From contig NZ_CP034183.1 of assembly GCF_003860465.1 (NCBI RefSeq), positions 1,008,501 through 1,072,500 on the forward strand: a stretch of DNA of 64,000 nt. The letters are read 5' to 3'. Position 1 is the first letter of the stretch; the number at the start of each line of letters is the position of its first letter. The notes below the pieces were generated by a model. The model did not search any database. It worked only from the letters and a program-made list of their open reading frames with translations, and was not told the DNA's origin. The stretch is from Deinococcus psychrotolerans (GTDB lineage Bacteria > Deinococcota > Deinococci > Deinococcales > Deinococcaceae). Positions 62,013 to 64,000 of the stretch are shown one piece after another. Position numbers and translations under genes: made by a program.

Positions 62013-62525
62013 ATGAAGACTTTTACCCTGCTGGCCGCTCTCTCCGCAGCCCTCTGCGCCTGCGGGATGGTGCCGCTGCCCGCCGCCAGTATTCCCGACC
62101 AGACCTTGACTTTGCCGCCCAGCGCGGGCTTTGAAAGTTACGTCGCCTATGACGGCAGCGACGCCTTTTCTGGCACTTCCATTCCAGGCATCCTGAGCAA
62201 CGTCAGCGTCAGCGGCCAAGTCATGTACGCGGGCGCGGGCGACCTTCAGCGGGTGGCGGTGTACCTGCGCAGCAGTCTGCCGAGCTGCAACGCCGTACCC
62301 AGCAGTAAGGCCCAAATCTGCGACGCCAGCGGCGAGATTAGCCAAAAAGTCGGCACTTTAACGGTGCAAAACGGTGTGGTCACCGGCTTTAGCTTGTCGG
62401 GCAGCGCCCTCGACCGGGCCGCCAAAGCCGGGCACGGGTACTTCGGCGTTCAGGCTACGCAGGGCCAGAGTATGGCGGGCGACAGCTTGAAACTCACGGC
62501 TATGAAAGCCAGCGCCAAGCTCTGA
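62013..62525 (+). CDS. Lipoprotein of unknown function
   Basis: The 170-residue product has a lipobox LCAC (about residue 14-17). The mature part is beta-rich with two cysteines (SCNAV, ICDAS). TAAGCT (62000-62005) ends 7 nt before the ATG. No family recognised. It is divergent from the methyltransferase gene. Confidence 0.65.
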   Translation: MKTFTLLAALSAALCACGMVPLPAASIPDQTLTLPPSAGFESYVAYDGSDAFSGTSIPGILSNVSVSGQVMYAGAGDLQRVAVYLRSSLPSCNAVPSSKAQICDASGEISQKVGTLTVQNGVVTGFSLSGSALDRAAKAGHGYFGVQATQGQSMAGDSLKLTAMKASAKL

Positions 62526-62567
62526 GGGCGGAGAAAACGTCGGCAGGCAGCGGCATGAACCTGCTTT

Positions 62568-63071
62568 TTAAACCGGCCCGTGCGAAATCTGCTGGGAGCG
62601 CGGCCCCGCCTGCCCTTGCTGCCGGCTGAGTTCGCACAGCACCTCGGCGGCGTGGCGGTTTGGTTTGACGCCGCGCCACACGTAAGCGACCCGGCCTGCT
62701 GGATCAATCAAAAAAGTGCGGCGCTGGTTGAAGCCCAGCAGGCCCAGAGCGCCGCCCAGCACGCCGTAAGCCTTGCCAATACGGCGCTGAGCATCCGGCA
62801 GCAGGGGAAAACTCAACTGACAGGTCTGGCGCAGCAACGCTTGACTGGCCTCGGTATCGCTGCTCACGCCGATGACTTGAGCGCCCAATTGCTGAAAGTC
62901 ACGCTGCACCGCTTCAAATTGCTGAGCTTCTAGGCGGCCCGCTGGGGTCAGCGCTCCCGAGAAAAAGAACAGCGCCACCCACTCTCCCCGCAGCTCCCGC
63001 AGGGCGACGCGCCGCCCATCGTCACTTCTGGCCTCAAACAAGGGAGCCGCTTGGCCGGAACGTAAAGACAT
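62568..63071 (-). CDS. Peroxiredoxin-fold protein lacking the peroxidatic cysteine
   Basis: The 167-residue BCP/AhpC-TSA-like protein keeps FFFSGALTPAGRLEAQ, where active enzymes read TPxC; position 45 is Gly instead of Cys. Two cysteines lie elsewhere (TCQLSF and LCELS). It should not be a normal peroxidase. The start at 63071 lies 6 nt after CATACT; the open frame to 63107 is not used. Confidence 0.8.
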   Translation of the reverse strand: MSLRSGQAAPLFEARSDDGRRVALRELRGEWVALFFFSGALTPAGRLEAQQFEAVQRDFQQLGAQVIGVSSDTEASQALLRQTCQLSFPLLPDAQRRIGKAYGVLGGALGLLGFNQRRTFLIDPAGRVAYVWRGVKPNRHAAEVLCELSRQQGQAGPRSQQISHGPV

Positions 63072-63150
63072 GGAGCCAGTATGCGCGGCCAGCCGTCTTA
63101 AGGGCAAGAGACGGGCAAGACCGGCGCGGCCGCCCTATCATGCAGCGCAG

Positions 63151-64000
63151 ATGCCCGCCTCTGTTTTCGCGCCGCTGCTCACACCACTGCGCCGGTATGC
63201 TGCGCCGGACGTACCACCGCTTGTCGTTGGAGTATCCGGCGGGGCCGATAGCGTGGCGCTGCTCCGGGCGCTGCTAATGCTCGGCATCAAGCCGGTGGTG
63301 GCCCATTTGGATCACCAACTTCGGCCCGAATCCGAACGGGACGCCGAGTGGGTACGTCAACTGTGCGCGGGCTTGGGCGCAGAGTACGTTACCCAAACGG
63401 CTCCAGTGGCCCGCGTAGCCGCCGAGCGCGGCTGGACGACCGAGGAAGCGGCGCGGCGGCTGCGTTACGCTTTTTTGGCACGCACCGCCAAGCAGCGCGG
63501 CGCACAGCTCATCTTGACGGCCCACACCCAAAATGACCAAGCCGAAACGGTGCTGTGGCAACTGCTGCGCGGCGAAGCGGTGTTGAGCGGCATCGCGTCC
63601 GAGCGCGGCCCCCTTCATCGCCCCTGGCTGGGAGTCAGCCGGGCGCAGCTCACGGCGGCGCTGAGCGAGTGGCAGCAGCCTTGGCTGGAAGACGCCAGCA
63701 ACGCGGATACCCGCTACACCCGCAATTGGCTGCGGGCCGAGGTGCTGCCGCTGCTGCGCTCCCGCTTTTCGGCACTGGACGCCAGCCTCAGCCGCTTGGC
63801 CCGCTTTCAGGCCCAAGACGACGACGCCTTACAAGCCGCCTCACGGTTCAGCTCGCACGCGCCGCAGCGGGGCCAGCCGCCGGCCCTGCTGCGGCGGGCC
63901 GTGCGCCGCGAATTGCAAGCGGCTGGCCTGACCTTTCACGCTGAACATCTGGAGCAGCTCGCCGCCGCGCTGAGCGCCGGAGACACCCAGCATCTCACCT
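63151..64000 (+). CDS. tilS: tRNA(Ile)-lysidine synthase, truncated by the window end
   Basis: TilS makes lysidine at C34 of tRNA-Ile(CAT). The N-terminal PP-loop ATP site SGGADSV lies at about 30-36, followed by HLDHQLRPES, HTQNDQAETVLWQLLRG and NADTRYTRNWLR, all typical. The frame is still open at 64000. The start at 63151 lies 9 nt after TATCAT, so it may have a 2-nt leader. Confidence 0.92.
   Translation, partial: MPASVFAPLLTPLRRYAAPDVPPLVVGVSGGADSVALLRALLMLGIKPVVAHLDHQLRPESERDAEWVRQLCAGLGAEYVTQTAPVARVAAERGWTTEEAARRLRYAFLARTAKQRGAQLILTAHTQNDQAETVLWQLLRGEAVLSGIASERGPLHRPWLGVSRAQLTAALSEWQQPWLEDASNADTRYTRNWLRAEVLPLLRSRFSALDASLSRLARFQAQDDDALQAASRFSSHAPQRGQPPALLRRAVRRELQAAGLTFHAEHLEQLAAALSAGDTQHLT

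Overview
The window is high-GC chromosomal DNA from a member of the genus Deinococcus or a very close relative. Four things point there. There is an archaeal-type AspRS of the non-discriminating kind, homocitrate synthase and a homoaconitase/LeuC-type large subunit fitting lysine synthesis through alpha-aminoadipate, and bacillithiol genes (bshA/bshB). There is also a very strong excess of leaderless promoters, with a -10 box ending 6-8 nt before the start codon; I count about thirty. I see no insertion sequence, prophage, CRISPR array or rRNA. One tRNA gene is present, the initiator tRNA-fMet.

Layout: 1-3.7 kb, fragment of a membrane protein, glyA, a pseudokinase with a PEGA domain. 3.8-6.0 kb, divergent bshA and bshB. 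6.0-9.2 kb, an operon of two duplicated 4-TM proteins, an XRE regulator and a two-gene ABC exporter, behind a promoter with a palindromic operator candidate. 9.2-14.8 kb, a class A beta-lactamase-fold hydrolase, a DegV protein, a TPR-AAA ATPase with a TPR membrane protein, an IMPase-family phosphatase. 14.85-16.4 kb, a leaderless leader peptide, an attenuator and the AspRS. 16.5-23 kb, a secreted protein, a class V aminotransferase, homocitrate synthase, DinB, DUF1990, PhzF-like and BenE genes. 23.1-25.6 kb, rplT, rpmI, tRNA-fMet, two divergent rhodanese units and a SufT-like gene. 25.7-30.6 kb, an orphan ABC ATPase, secreted proteins, thiamine pyrophosphokinase, a tandem paralogue pair and a NAD(P)-binding protein.

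30.7-36.6 kb holds feoA-feoB-feoC-like, an FMN reductase, a GH13 amylase and an AhpD-like protein. 36.8-40.0 kb holds a DUF402 gene, recF, a dciA-like gene and moaB. 41.2-46.7 kb holds the LeuC/homoaconitase subunit, a frameshifted HNH gene, an aldo/keto reductase, coaD, rsmD, a lower-GC membrane protein and a secreted hydrolase. 46.8-50.9 kb is a trp operon (trpE, GNAT, tautomerase-like, trpG, trpD) behind a leader peptide with three consecutive Trp codons. 51-58.3 kb carries a LysM/glycosidase protein, an esterase, cytochrome c, TetR and a UbiA-CrtI-type pair probably serving carotenoid synthesis. 58.6-64 kb carries a DEAD-box helicase, an RlmI-like methyltransferase, a lipoprotein, a peroxiredoxin-fold protein without its catalytic cysteine, and the start of tilS.

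The most notable signals are two complete ribosome-mediated attenuators whose leader peptides start at the first nucleotide of the mRNA. One is a Trp-triplet leader before trpE, the other an Asp/Asn-rich leader before the AspRS. Next come two mini-cistrons that begin leaderless and end in a 4-nt stop/start overlap with rsmD and ubiA. All functional statements are from reading the sequence; no database search was run.
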